Source: Acanthaster planci (taxonomy: Eukaryota; Echinodermata; Asteroidea; Valvatida; Acanthasteridae). Taken from it: a stretch of DNA of 64,000 nt. How positions within the stretch are numbered: the first letter of the stretch is position 1; each line of letters starts with the position of its first letter. The notes under the pieces are model-generated. The model was not told the DNA's origin and did no database searches. It was given only the letters and a program-made list of their open reading frames with translations. Both the position numbers and the translations under genes were made by a program. Shown in pieces: positions 10,001-21,693 of the stretch. The stretch covers positions 1 to 64,000 of the forward strand of contig NW_019091452.1 of the NCBI RefSeq assembly GCF_001949145.1. Reading direction: 5' to 3'.

Positions 10001-12210
10001 TGCATATATAGGGCATTCAATTGCATTTATCGGCAGAAACCCTACAAGCTTTAGAGAATGCACAATTTATGTATACGTGTAGCACTGACGCATCGCCACT
10101 CTATTTACTGACGTTGCTATGTACGTTGAGCAACGTGGGGGCTGCCAAGACTTCTTGCCTGAAGAGGGGAATGTCCTATAGTGGGCATGGTGAGCAGACT
10201 GCTCCTTGCCCGTCCGTTGTCGTGCTTACTGGAAGTCATTTCCGAGGCAAGAACCAGACTGTCGACCCAGTCTTTCAATTGGTCACTAATGAAGGTGTAC
10301 ACATGTACACACATACATGTATCTTCTTTTAACGGAAATAATGACAGGGCTCTGGAGATACCAAGCACTGGGAGAGGGCACATTATGGGAGTATTACTGA
10401 TCAGCTGCCTTGCTAACCTTACCAGGAATTCTTAACAATCTGTAAGTTTTAAGACAACCCAAAGAGCTTCCTGATGAGTTTTCTGAAGACCCTGTATGAG
10501 TCCAATAACTCGGAAGGATATCCTTCCAATTTGTCCCTCTCAGCTCAACCTTGGCGTGTAATCCCTACATCGCCCTGTTTTCGTTTATAGGAAATTTGGA
10601 GAGGCAGCACAATGAAACTTGAAGGTGTTGAGCAAATTGTGGGGATAAATCTAAGTGGAGAACGGTCAAGTTGTGTGGTGTTGATAAGTGTTTTTTCAAA
10701 CTTGGAAGAGCTCGGCTATTTCTGGTTTTCAATTCTACTCCAACCATAAGTAACATATTTGAGCAGAAAAACTGTGTTATCAGTTGAACAGAGCCAGGTT
10801 GGTTGGTATGTTTGATCAAGCGCCATCTTGTGGTACAGACTCGACCGAAACACTTGCATTCCTTGATTGTTTGTGAACTTTCACCATTTTGGGGCAAAAA
10901 TGAAAAAAATGAGTCCTATCATTTGGAATAGGCAAAAACATCCTCTCAGCAGTCCTTCTCTCTCTCTCTCTCCAGTCAATCATTTTGAAACCCTTTCCAT
11001 CACATTACATATCTACTGCATTAACATATATGAAATATTACTTCTTAAACAAGTCTAGACGTTTGTGAAACTGTCCTCTTTACGCAGAATACCCTATAAA
11101 GGTCAATATTCTGACAAAGTGTTTTAAAAGACAGTTTAATTGCTCTTAAAAAGGTATCTTTACTTCCTTTTACAAATTTTTTGCAAATAGATATTTCAAC
11201 CCTTTCTACAGGATGTAAGTCATAGGTGGATACAAAACAAGTTTTATAACCAATTCTATAACGTAACTTTGAATTTAAAGATAGGCCTACAGTTTTATCC
11301 TGGAAGTTACATGCTTTGGCATAGCTTGTTTTAACATTGGTTTTCAGTGAAGAGAAGGGTAGGGGTTCCTTTGAGATGTGTTGCCAAATTTCTGAATAAA
11401 AGCACCCGTATTTCAAAAACATTTCTACGACTTTATCTTGGTTTGAGTGAGGAATTCTTTATAGAGAAATAACTGAGAAGTCACTTTTTGTAAACAAAAA
11501 CTTCCCCCTTCCCTACACCGGATAATACATTGTTTTATTTCACTCTAGCACAAATAAGAAGGCAGTTTAAGGGCTCTGACTTTTGATAATATAAGTCCTC
11601 GTTTTTTAAACTGAGTTTTATACACGCTAACACTCTACTAGGAGTAATCTCTATTTTAAGAATCATGACTACTTATGAGCGAATAAACTAGCTATTCAAG
11701 CATTGTTTAAAAGTAGATCTGCTGTAAATATATAAACGGTTGATTAATTAATATCAAGCATGCAAGGATTTCATCTGTTTTCAAGATACAATTCCAATCG
11801 GTCGATTGGGGCAGCAGACAAATCTTGGCAAAATGTGACGTCATTAAACAGACTCGACTTTCCAGATGAGAATCCATAGCTCCGGTAAAAAAGTTGATCG
11901 GTCCCCGAAGAATTTTGAAGAAACAGTTAAATGTAAACAACAACAGCAAATAAAGTTGGCTCGTACTCCCTGAACGAAGATGGCGACTCACGCAAAGCCA
12001 CAAGAAATGTTAACACGTGGCAAACACAACCATTGAATTCAGACCCAAAGTGCGAAAAACAGTTGGGTAATTAAATTTGACAAAAATCGCTCAGAGCGAT
12101 AAATTATGTGGGAGAAGGAACTTTTTTTCTGGAATATTAAAACAGGCGGGGTTTCATACTACACAATTACACCCGACAAAAATATTCATGGTGTGGCTTG
12201 GTTGCTGTTT
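10001..12210. other. Intergenic between C1q-1 and C1q-2, no gene seen
   Basis: Several 100-codon frames occur, but none shows domain motifs, splice context or conservation with the other copies. A short pyrimidine microsatellite lies near 10957-10972. An AAGATGGCG near 11970 could be a YY1-type site, but there is no downstream frame of any length. Confidence 0.45.
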
Positions 12211-13020
12211 TTAGTCGGGGTATAGGAGGAAACCGCTGAATGACGTGTAAGGATAGTTGGACCAACTGACCGCCTTACCCTGAATGCTTAAATACACCGA
12301 GTCTGCTCGCTGTAGAATCAGCACTGCGCTGCCAGACACGAGCTCATCGATTTGTGAATCAGTGCTAATGGCAGATACAACCCGGTCCCCGTTTTTCCTA
12401 AGATGAACGTAAAGGTCGTCTAAGTAATATTTGCCTACTGAGAAAGTAAACACGTAAGTGCCCGGCACATTACAAGTGAAGGTTCCGGTAGTAAGATCGA
12501 AGATTGTACCCGGGAGAAGTGTTTTCGCCAGCTCGAAGGGTAAACGGGTGTCCTGACTATCAGAGGTATCTGAGTCGCTTGTCCGCGTCACTGTGAATGC
12601 CACCCGATAGGCGGAGTTATCTGGAGTCTCCCCCGGCTCGCCCTTTTGACCCTTGACGCCTACTTCCCCGGTGGCTCCATCTAAGCCAGGTGGACCTCTC
12701 GGACCTACGTTACCGGGTAGGCCGATTCCGTTGTCCCCTTTAGGGCCAGTGTTCCCAACAGCGCCAGTTGGACCAATCTCACCCTTCTGACCCTTGACCC
12801 CTACATCGCCCTTTACCCCTGCAGGTCCAACCTGACCTTGAATTCCTTGTGGGCCCGGATTTCCGGGTGTTCCAGCAGGTCCCTGGTAGCATATTGGACA
12901 CAACGGAGACCCAGGACCATAACCGCCCGCTGGAGCCGGCCCGGTAATGGTAGCTTGGAGCTTGATAGTGTTACCCAAAAGGGTGACAATCAAAAGGGTG
13001 ATCGTAAAACAGAATTGCAT
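12211..13020 (-). CDS. Collagen-C1q domain protein C1q-2
   Basis: Complete 269-residue coding exon. The ATG at 13020 follows directly on acceptor ttacag, as in the paralogues, so it is preferred to the longer frame that runs into the intron. Residues 1-20 are a hydrophobic signal peptide (MQFCFTITLLIVTLLG). Then come LCPICYQ, 17 Gly-X-Y triplets, a G-I interruption, and 11 triplets ending GQKGEPGET. The C1q head contains [37 protein letters not shown] and SGFLLYPD. It is a secreted trimeric C1q-like recognition protein by family. It differs from C1q-1 and C1q-3 by one Cys fewer in the N-terminal cluster (Tyr for Cys), which may change interchain disulfides. Two upstream noncoding exons are at 14547-14600 and 16437-16521. 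Confidence 0.92.
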   Translation of the reverse strand: MQFCFTITLLIVTLLGNTIKLQATITGPAPAGGYGPGSPLCPICYQGPAGTPGNPGPQGIQGQVGPAGVKGDVGVKGQKGEIGPTGAVGNTGPKGDNGIGLPGNVGPRGPPGLDGATGEVGVKGQKGEPGETPDNSAYRVAFTVTRTSDSDTSDSQDTRLPFELAKTLLPGTIFDLTTGTFTCNVPGTYVFTFSVGKYYLDDLYVHLRKNGDRVVSAISTDSQIDELVSGSAVLILQRADSVYLSIQGKAVSWSNYPYTSFSGFLLYPD

Positions 13021-13737
13021 CTGTAAAAATAATGAGATTAACAAAGAAAAATCTAAACACATAGACAGGGAGACAAACATTCTAAGCAATGTCCAAAATT
13101 ATTTCAGTGCAAATAAAACAAGTTCATGTGGAAACTTGAGAAACAATTTTGCAGATCAGCTTAGAAAGTTGTTATCCAGTTGGTGACTGAAAATGTTAAA
13201 AAAAAATTAATCAGATGAGTATATGGTAATGGTGAAGTCCTCCTATCCTTTGCTATACGCCCTTTCTAATCTACTTTTCAAATAGCAAAAGAAACCGCCA
13301 CACAAAAATTGCATATTTTTGTGTCAGAGTGTGTCTTTCCACTTTCAAATGGCATAATAGTTAAAATGTTTACTCAAATCCTCGTGTAAAAAAAAAGTCA
13401 AAACGTTTATAAAGTGAAACGTTTGGAGTTGAAAATCTAAAGAAAAATAGAAAACATCCAAATGCAACTGAGATCTTAATTTTTTTGTTATTATTATTAT
13501 TGGCTTTTTACGTTTTAGAACAGGCAACGGCCCAACCGACTCCCACAGGCTGTTATGCAATATGCACTGGGCATAACTATGTAGATATTGCTTACTACGC
13601 GTTGCATGTGTAATCAACTCAGTCAACCGATCAATTGATAGTGCAGACATTTTCAAATTAATCGTGAAACTGGACTTATCCCAGGATCGCAGCGTACGTA
13701 GTCTCGTGTTAAGCAAAGCCACACCTAAAACATGTTA

Positions 13738-13888
13738 ACAAAGTTAGTTTGATATTTGAAATTGGACATTCCCATAGGTTTCTACAGGGAAATCAAACAT
13801 CCGTGTACAATCCTATAGGAAGGTTCACCGTGTCGAGAAAAATAAGACATTCACTGTACAAAACCTATAGGAATGTCCAAACTAACTT
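13738..13888. repeat. Short inverted-repeat element
   Basis: The left arm CAAAGTTAGTTTG, then after a 12-base insert GGACATTCCCATAGG, faces the right arm CCTATAGGAATGTCC and CAAACTAACTTT. A palindromic CCTATAGG lies between. It looks like a small foldback or MITE with the left arm interrupted. It sits in the C1q-2 5' UTR intron. Confidence 0.5.
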
Positions 13889-14546
13889 TACTGTCATCCT
13901 AGAAACCCCCGTGAGTTACTCTTTACAGCGTCAAGGGCCCTTTCTGTCTTCTAATACACATTGTTATATTACACATCGGTCTCCAGTGAATTCTGGTTGC
14001 ATAGAATTAGTCACAAAGCTGTTAAACAAACCAGTCATTACAATAATATGCACAATTTAAGCATTCTGAGGCATTTGTTTGTGGTCATGGGCTGATCAGG
14101 GCAGAGATGGTGTTGCTTAATACTAAATTCAACTATTATTCCAGGCTGGGATATCATGCTCTTATACAACATACGTGTCCCTTGCCTCCCTGTGACCGTT
14201 TGTACGAGGGCGCCCTCGTTCATAAAACCACCTCCTGAAGGACGTGATGCAAAAAGTAAATGCAACACCACATAAAACCTTTATTTTTAAATGCTTAACA
14301 CTCACTCGTAATAAGCATTTGCAAGATCTCAGCCAAGATGAACAAATATGATAAAAGTTATACCTGCAAAGCGCAGTTATCGAACGAAATGCACTGCCAA
14401 AAAGCCTCCCAATGACAACCTCTTGGTCTGTCAATTAAGGGTATATATTTTTATTCAGGTGATTCTGCCCTTGAAAAAAGATTCCACTTTGCTCATGAAA
14501 AATGTATTGTATTTTACTGAATAGTGAAGTCAGAAGAGAAACTTAC

Positions 14547-14600
14547 CTTGGTGTTTTATTTAATATCTTGAAGTTAAAACGAAGTGGAAGACAGATTAAA
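14547..14600 (-). other. 5' UTR exon 2 of C1q-2
   Basis: A 54-base exon-like segment with acceptor caatttcag and donor CAAG|gtaagt, homologous to 1049-1103. It has no ATG. Conserved splice sites in two copies support it. Confidence 0.55.
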
Positions 14601-14747
14601 CTGAAATTGAAACAAAAATCATTATTTAAACCAAAGGGTGTGAAATAATTAATAGGAAAGCGACGTCTGAATAAGTCCTGGTAACATTACAATTATGGCG
14701 GTTTGTTTAATCAACACCGAAATGTAATTTTGAACGAACAAGTAAGT

Positions 14748-15368
14748 CGTCACCGTTTTCACGAAGAGATAAAAGTGCCAAACATCGTTTTCTTTAAATG
14801 TCTGTGTTTTCCTCTTTTTTGGCAAAATCAACAATTTCACTGCTGCCTACAACGTGTTGTAATCACGTGTACAAAGTCTACTCAAATCAGCGAAATCACG
14901 ATGACTTTCCTTAGTTGCTAAATGCAACTTAATTAATCTGCATTTACTTTGTTCACGAAGAGAGCTTTTAGTTCTCTTCAGGCAAAACATTACCACGAAA
15001 AAGCAAATTGAAGGCAAAATCCATTTTACCGTTTGTACGAAGAGTGAAAAGTGACTCAGGAATTGTATACAAATGTAATCATTTGCAGCTGGAACTCAAC
15101 ATCAAGGACCGTCTTGACGTAGAGGCAAAATGCAAAATCTAGCGTTTCACGAAAATAAACAGTTTAAATTGATTCCTATGATTACGATTTTGTGGATTTT
15201 GTGTCATTAAAGATCTGATCTCTCACACGGTAGTTTATTGTAGTTAAGAGAAAGACATGTCTTTGGGAAATGATGGCTTGAAAAATGGACCAACTGGAAG
15301 TGCAATTTTCTCGGTACCAGGATTTTACTCCTTGGATACACTTTTGCCTCTTCGTGAAAACGGTGACG
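14748..15368. mobile_element. Non-autonomous DNA element with 30-bp inverted ends
   Basis: The left arm CGTCACCGTTTTCACGAAGA continues AGATAAAAGTG-like to 14777. The right arm at 15339-15368 is its complement with two mismatches. Several internal partial copies of TTCACGAAGAG occur (near 14950, 15030 and 15147). No transposase is readable and no clear target duplication was found. It lies inside the first 5' UTR intron of C1q-2. Confidence 0.6.
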
Positions 15369-16436
15369 GAACGTCATGGCGTAATTTCGCTATCATGCTT
15401 ACAATATCTATCAGCTTTACAGCTAAGAGTAAGATTGTAAAGAAGAAATGGTTTCGGTCTTTCAATGGTCTGGTTAATTCTTGTCATTCTGACACGGGAT
15501 ATTTTTGATCTATTGTCACTACAAAATGTTTCTGACAAAAGTTAAACTAAGAAATAAGCCACTAGACTGACGCTGGGATACCAAACTACTTGCAGCTATG
15601 AGACGATTAAATTGATTAGAAGTTTTTCGGTTGCTCATTGGATCCAACACATTTTTTCGTAACGGATTGGCACTGTAACCCCTCTCCAAATAAAATACAG
15701 CACTTATAGACTTGCTTGTAATCTGGCTGAACTCAAAAACGAAGTAAATTCATCTTCACAAAAAAATTGCAGTTATACCCGCAGCACGATAGAATACGTG
15801 ATGTATGGTTGCAATTTCGTGTCAATTGGCACTCGACTAATTTTGAGCAAAATCACTTGAATACTAGCCCCCAGACAAAGTTTAGAAGTTCATAGGAGGA
15901 ATCGAGCGAGAAAGTACGATAACAATACTATTTTTAATGTAAACGTCCAAAGTCAACCTGACTGTCTTAATTTAATCAAACTACACGCACAACGTAAGAG
16001 ACATCACCCAACATTAAAAAACCCCAATGCAAACACGCGTTTTTGGCGAATGGACGTCATGAGAGGAATTTTGCTCACTGAAGTTAAGTTAGCGTCTCAA
16101 ATTATAGATTACCATCTCAAATGTCAAGTTTCAGAATGTTATGTACTCTAATCCAACGGTAATTTTTTATATACTTCTGTGTGGTTGTCTACCTAAATCT
16201 TTCTGAATCAAAAAAGACAAAAAGTGAAACCATACTTGCTGTTCTAACTTAATTTCGACAATAATCAACAGACTTTAAATTGCACGCTTACTCAACGTCT
16301 TGACCGAAGTCATCTCCGAAATTAGTTTTCTTTTGCAGGGGTAACGATACAGAGTAAAATAATTTCAATTCATTATTTCTAGGTTGTGTTTATTTTCCTG
16401 TCCTTGCCTAGCCCTAGTGACCTATTCAGTACTTAC

Positions 16437-16521
16437 CTCGTAACATAGAGAGCGGTCTACTCCGTCAATTAAATCTGCTCTCTCAGTCAACCGTTCAGAA
16501 CTGGATAGAAGCTGTCGTTCT
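16437..16521 (-). other. 5' UTR exon 1 of C1q-2
   Basis: An 85-base first exon from initiator A at 16521 to donor ACGAG|gtaagt. It aligns with the other copies but lacks the ATG of the LKEQT upstream frame. Confidence 0.6.
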
Positions 16522-16612
16522 GAGGAGCAACGCGGCCGCCCGTGCCATTAATCTGGCCAGCCATTTCCTGAGCAGTGACTGGTGAGCTTGGCCTGGTTTC
16601 TGATTGGCCCCT
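16522..16612 (-). promoter_or_regulatory. C1q-2 core promoter with weakened TATA box
   Basis: Minus strand: CCAAT at 16607-16603. The TATA position (16552-16547, 31 bp before the initiator) reads ATTAAT instead of TATAAA or TTTAAA. The GCGGCCGC and CAGGAAATGGCTGGCC blocks are kept. Basal activity may be lower than in the paralogues; that is an inference. Confidence 0.65.
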
Positions 16613-18004
16613 GTGTGCTGTCACTCACAAATATCATCGACTTATCCCATACTGATGAGTCATGTTCACAAGATGTTGACACACACATACAGTGGAGGTA
16701 GGGGCACCATTGAAACTTTGATCACCGACACTATTAAATGGCCAGGTTCACTGGTGGAATTTAGGCAGATGCCAATGAGACAATGACAAAAAAGCTCTTT
16801 TGGATGGACACAAGCAATCCTATCAGTCACGAACCACTCTCTTGAATCACATACTTCTTTGGTAATTACTTCTGATTGGTTGATGAAGTTTGACGTAGCC
16901 CATCCGTGCGTGGTTTGTTGAGCACTGAGTCACTCAAAAAACCCTAAAAACATTTTTGAGGTATTTCTAACAACCCCACTGTCAAAAAGTGTTTATGGCT
17001 TGGACTGTACATAGCACCAGTATTAATTTAAAAGGAAGCCAATGGCGACCTGCTTCCACAGACATGCGAGTTATTTTTCTTCGTAGCCAAGTGATGCCAT
17101 TACAGCTGCAAGATGGTGGAAAAAAATCGACCAACAGTTCGACGATTCGACAGATTAATGTGGTGCTGTATTAACGAACATGTGACGAACACTTCGTGTC
17201 TTATAAGCGGTACACTCACTCTAAATTTTATTTTATTGCTGGTTTTTGTAATTTGAGGACACGTTTAAACTAAACGCTTTAAATGTTATTACAAAGCTTT
17301 CGTATTCTGTCTGAAATGTTTATGAATACCTAAGACGTGTAAACGACAAAGCAAAAGTTCAACATACCTGACATCTTCTTTGGCAAAAGAGGCGTTCAGA
17401 ATTAAATGGATGTAACAACGGGAGACTGCTACTTGCTGCTTTCATAGGTTCGTATGTTATTTTCAGTCGTAGTGAAGAGATACCAGTGAACCACCTAAAA
17501 GCTCCTTCTGGACCAAGCAGACGATCATCCCACGCTGCAGTCTGCAAGGACCCTTTAAAACTATGTGTTGTAATATTTTGCGGCTGTAAAGTAACCCTAA
17601 AATTCCCGGGCGAGAATTAAACCAAGGATACGCCGAAGAAACAAGTTTGAAAATGTATATTTTTAATAATAAGGCTGTAAATAGTGGCCGTAAATATAAT
17701 ATTCTGCATCTCGTGTTCTATTTTGCGTAAATGTGTAAGTAACTGCCCAAAGTTATGTCCACGAGTTGGGAGTAACAAGCAGCTTGGTCAACCGCCGGGT
17801 TACTGCCTTATACACTACTAATTAGTTCAAACATCAAACTGCAACACTCCTGAAGAAAGCAACGCCAAGACGAATGCAAGCAGCCGGTTAATCTTGGGAC
17901 AGTAGGTCAACACTTACTGTCGATAATGAGTGCGTTTTCGAGAGCCTATGTTATTCCTACTGATCAGTGTAGTTGGATGCGTTGAGTGTACTTACAATAT
18001 CAGT
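16613..18004. other. Divergent intergenic region of C1q-2 and C1q-3
   Basis: Part of the 2.3 kb between two head-to-head first exons. Sequence near 16.6-16.9 kb matches the upstream flanks at 2.7-2.95, 9.2-9.4 and (inverted) 18.5-18.75 kb. No gene is supported. Confidence 0.5.
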
Positions 18005-18210
18005 GGTGTTGTTACCATGGAGGGCGGAAATGCCAGCTGCACCATACGTACATCAGCTTCCTCAATCACTTCCTAGAGAGTTCAACAGGTCAGTTCAATG
18101 CAGTGTGTAGTGTAGTATAGAATATTAACAAGTATGGAGTTGGGGTGAATGTTATTTGACTTAGTGTGGGCATAGATATTTCAGTTCTTTAGAAACATCG
18201 TTTTCTTGAC
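18005..18210 (+). promoter_or_regulatory. Conserved distal upstream block of C1q-3
   Basis: Inverted relative of 3385-3600 and 9820-10000. It contains AGAGTTCAACAGGTCAGTTC and ACCATGGAGG. It lies about 0.8 kb upstream of the C1q-3 initiator, as in the other two copies. Confidence 0.5.
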
Positions 18211-18782
18211 ATAATGAAAAACAATCCAGAGAATAAACGTGCAGTTTAATAGATACCTCTCCTTCGTCACGTGTTTGTTATAAAGTCAAATTGATTAGTC
18301 GCAATTGTATTGTAGCCGTGACGGCATTACTGGGCCCTGAAAGAAAACAAAATCGCGCCCCTATGGAAGAGGCAGTCACTGACATCAATAGATATCTGAA
18401 AACAAAGGCTGTGATGTTTAATTAAATATATAACAGAAAACAGTAAACGCTCAATTTCGCACAGCACCCGATGAACCACACACGAATGGTCTACGTCGTG
18501 CTTTATTGACCAATCAGATGTAAACGCCGAGCCAGTCGGTGATCCAAGAGATCTGTTAGTGATTTTTATGTTTACTTGTGTCCGAAAAAAAAGGACATGA
18601 GTTATGACATGTAATTCATCACCAACATCTACCTAATATCAACCAATGGGACCTGGTCATTTCACAGTGTCGGTGATCAAAGTTTCCATTGTGTCTCTAC
18701 CCAAAGTGTGTGATAACATCGCATAAATAGCTCATTAGTGTGAGGTGAGTCGGTGATGTGTGTGAGTGACAGTGCACAGGGA

Positions 18783-18867
18783 CCAATCACAAACCAGGCC
18801 AAGCCACCAGTCACTGCTCAGGAAATGCCTGGCCAGTTTAAATGCACGGGCGGCTACCTCCCTCCTC
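18783..18867 (+). promoter_or_regulatory. C1q-3 core promoter
   Basis: CCAAT at 18783-18787 (context GACCAATCACAAACC), and TTTAAA at 18837-18842 that starts 31 bp before an initiator CTCAGAACG with A at 18868. This is the same module as in the three minus-strand copies, inverted with its gene. Confidence 0.75.
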
Positions 18868-18961
18868 AGAACGACCGCCGCTCATCTTCAGCTTTCTATG
18901 ACTGATTTGAAAGAGCAAACTTTAACTGACAAAGAGAGCAGACTGTTAACGGCATTGCAAG
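18868..18961 (+). other. 5' UTR exon 1 of C1q-3
   Basis: A 94-base first exon ending GCAAG|gtaaga. An ATG at 18898 opens M-T-D-L-K-E-Q-T and stays open to the donor in phase 1, which is out of frame with the main start after splicing. It could act as an overlapping upstream frame. Confidence 0.65.
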
Positions 18962-19143
18962 GTAAGATTTTAGTAAAGCAATATTTTGGAATAACGCACG
19001 AGTCAGCTCTTTTAAGGAAACGAGACTCAATAATGAAATGATTCGTTCGAATTACTAGCCTCCTTTAAGGTTCTCAACAAAGAATTGAAGATACCCTTTG
19101 AGGTGACCGAAGAGCTCGAATGACTATCCGAATCAAAGTTTGT

Positions 19144-19371
19144 TCAATAATGTTGAATTGTTGTTGAAAATGCAAGTGCCAGCTCTTGTAGTTTTTCTTC
19201 GTGTAATTCTAGATATGTTGTGCTCGGTAATAACTTGAGTGTTTTCAAACAAACCATGCTGGCTTCATATACAAAACATTCTGAAATTGATTTTGTGTTT
19301 TCATCATCCACGATTACAAAACAATATTTCTCTAGCAACGTGGTAGCTTTCTCTCCCCAGTCTTACTTGCT
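19144..19371 (-). other. Unidentified reading frame in the C1q-3 intron
   Basis: Minus-strand frame with coding-like composition (WGEKATTLLEKYCFVIVDD at its start, EKLQELALAFSTTIQHY at its end). No family is recognised and there are no clear splice sites. It could be a relic of a mobile element. Confidence 0.2.
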
Positions 19372-20426
19372 GTTTTTCCATTTTTCCAGAATAATTTGAA
19401 GACAATGCGAAACTATTGAGGTGCCTGTTTACCTTTGTTCATTATTGCCCTTTAGACCAAGATGGGTTGGTATGTAGAAAGCTAGAATGACATCATTGGT
19501 TCAGGATTGTTTCCTTATTTTCAAATATGTTTTGAGGAAACTATATTTTGTGCATTCTCTGGGTCTAGTATCCTGTAGATGAAGTGTGAGAATTATATAG
19601 ACTGTGAAAGATGTGGGTTTAAGCATTAAGGGACATTGAGGTAAGCATTTGGGACTGACAAATACAGCAGTGTGCTGAGCATGTTCGTGGAGAAGATTAA
19701 GACATCGTTACGTTCCTACAATTCTTGCGTATGCACAATTTCTTGCACGCTGATTATAAAAAATCATTGAAATAGTAAACAAAAATGTAATTCATGTTTG
19801 TCCCTTGCATAACCGCAATACATTTTTATGGAAATAAATTTCAACAACTCAACAATTTATTTATGTTTGAGTATTATTTCACCACCACAAATTCAAAATT
19901 CTTGTCTTCGTACTGTGAATCATTTTGTCGTCTCCTTCGTCGCTAATATCTACTCAAGAGAAACACTACACCGAAACATATAATGGGAAATGCTCAAACC
20001 AGGCGACAGTCTGAAATCGTATTACATATTAACAATCAAAATTGATCACGGTTGGAATTAAATTGAATATTAGTAGAGGCAATGTGAACAACGAAAGCGT
20101 TACTTGAATAAGGAGATCGTAGCACGGCATGCCCGGGAAATTCCTGCAATAGTCCATAAATGTTTAGTTTCAAGTGAAAACACTACGTCTCTCATTTACC
20201 CCACATTGTTTGCGTGCCACCCAACCGTCATTCAGTTGGGAATGCCATGATATGGAATGCTTTCTGCCTTTCTGTTTTTATTTTGCAATTGTTTTTTTAT
20301 GCATTCAAAATTAATAATGAATAAAAAATCAAATTAAGTAAGCAAAAAGTAGCTCAAGAACTATGACAGCAAAAAATTTCGATCGGGAATAGTGCAGACT
20401 TTATTTCAATAATGTTTGTCAACGAT

Positions 20427-20840
20427 TTAAGCGCCTGTGAGGTATTCATGTATAAGACATTTCTGATCCGGTTTTCTGTTCTCACGTTTCTTGCATCTTT
20501 CAATGATAACGAAGGTGCTCATGAATCCCTTTCTTAGTAGCGCCAAGATCACATATTCTGAAGCAAAATTATTCTCATGAAACAGTTTGTTGCAATACAT
20601 TTCTACAAAGCTTAATCTTAAATTACCGTGACTGCAGTGGCCTGTAGCCACAAATTTTGAGGTATTCCCACTACAAGACAACTTTTGAGATCTAGCTTTC
20701 CCTTTTCCCCAGTTTTCCATTTCTTTGTCCAATTCTTTCTTTTGTATCTGTAAAGTTTTTGTTTTCCTTTCATATTTTCCAACACGAAGGAGCAGTAATT
20801 GGCTAGACAGATTGATTTTTGAATATCATACTGCTAGAAA
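20427..20840 (-). other. Unidentified Lys/Glu-rich reading frame in the C1q-3 intron
   Basis: About 135 codons open on the minus strand. They begin with a Leu-rich, charged stretch (LLLLRVGKYERKTKTLQIQK, then KELDKEMENWGKGK) that could form a coiled coil. They end HEYLTGA-stop, and AATAAA lies about 20 bp past the stop. No family is recognised. It may be a decayed retrocopy or mobile-element gene; the strand is opposite to C1q-3. Confidence 0.25.
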
Positions 20841-21693
20841 TATAGTGTCTTTAATTCAAATTTAAAAACAATTGGTTTTGGCACTGATTTTAGCTTACAT
20901 TCCCCCTTCATTTTTACCTGAACAGATTAGATGCGACATCAGGATAAGTTTCCTTCTAATCTCCTTTGTCTTCTCGTGTTTCGAGCAAATCAACAATATT
21001 ATTCAGTAGGCAAATGACAGTCAGTTCATTTACACAAAGAATATCATTAGACAACTATCTTCTTTGAATTCGGCGTGTTTTGGAAGAACCTTTAATCAAA
21101 ATGTCACAGAAAAGTCCCCCATACACCCCAACCCACTTTTTTACACGTGGAGTCTGGACGTTTATTTGTTCTCCTGTGATTAAGGTAAATGTTCCTTTTT
21201 CCTCCACTCGGGTAACTCTTCGAGCTTGAATTTGTTGATAATTTCACTGACTGTTCCTCTTCAGTTTGCCACAAATAACCCTGACCCCGAAATGCCCCTG
21301 AAACTGTTATTCTAAGAGGGGAAAGCATTGTTTAGACTATTTCAAAGATGGACCTGCACCGAGTATCGCTCATGGTTTTTGGCTAACCTTCGGGGGCGCA
21401 CACTGAGTGTACAGTGTTAAACACACGTCGGGCAGGGCAAAATCCTCAAAAATCAATTTACATCTCCCCGTCCCGGTTCCGACTGGACGTGCCCCACGTC
21501 CCACCTCATACTAACGACCAAAGCGATTTCTGAATCTTAGCTGGAGATTTTCCTCCAGCTTATTAAATATGCACTGAGAGATATTTTATTGTTTTTGTAA
21601 ACCCCACAGAAATGTGGCTGTCTGTGTCGCTTTTGCCTTACCTCTTTTGTGGGAATTCTTTTAGTTTTTATTTATTTGTATATGTTTTTACAG

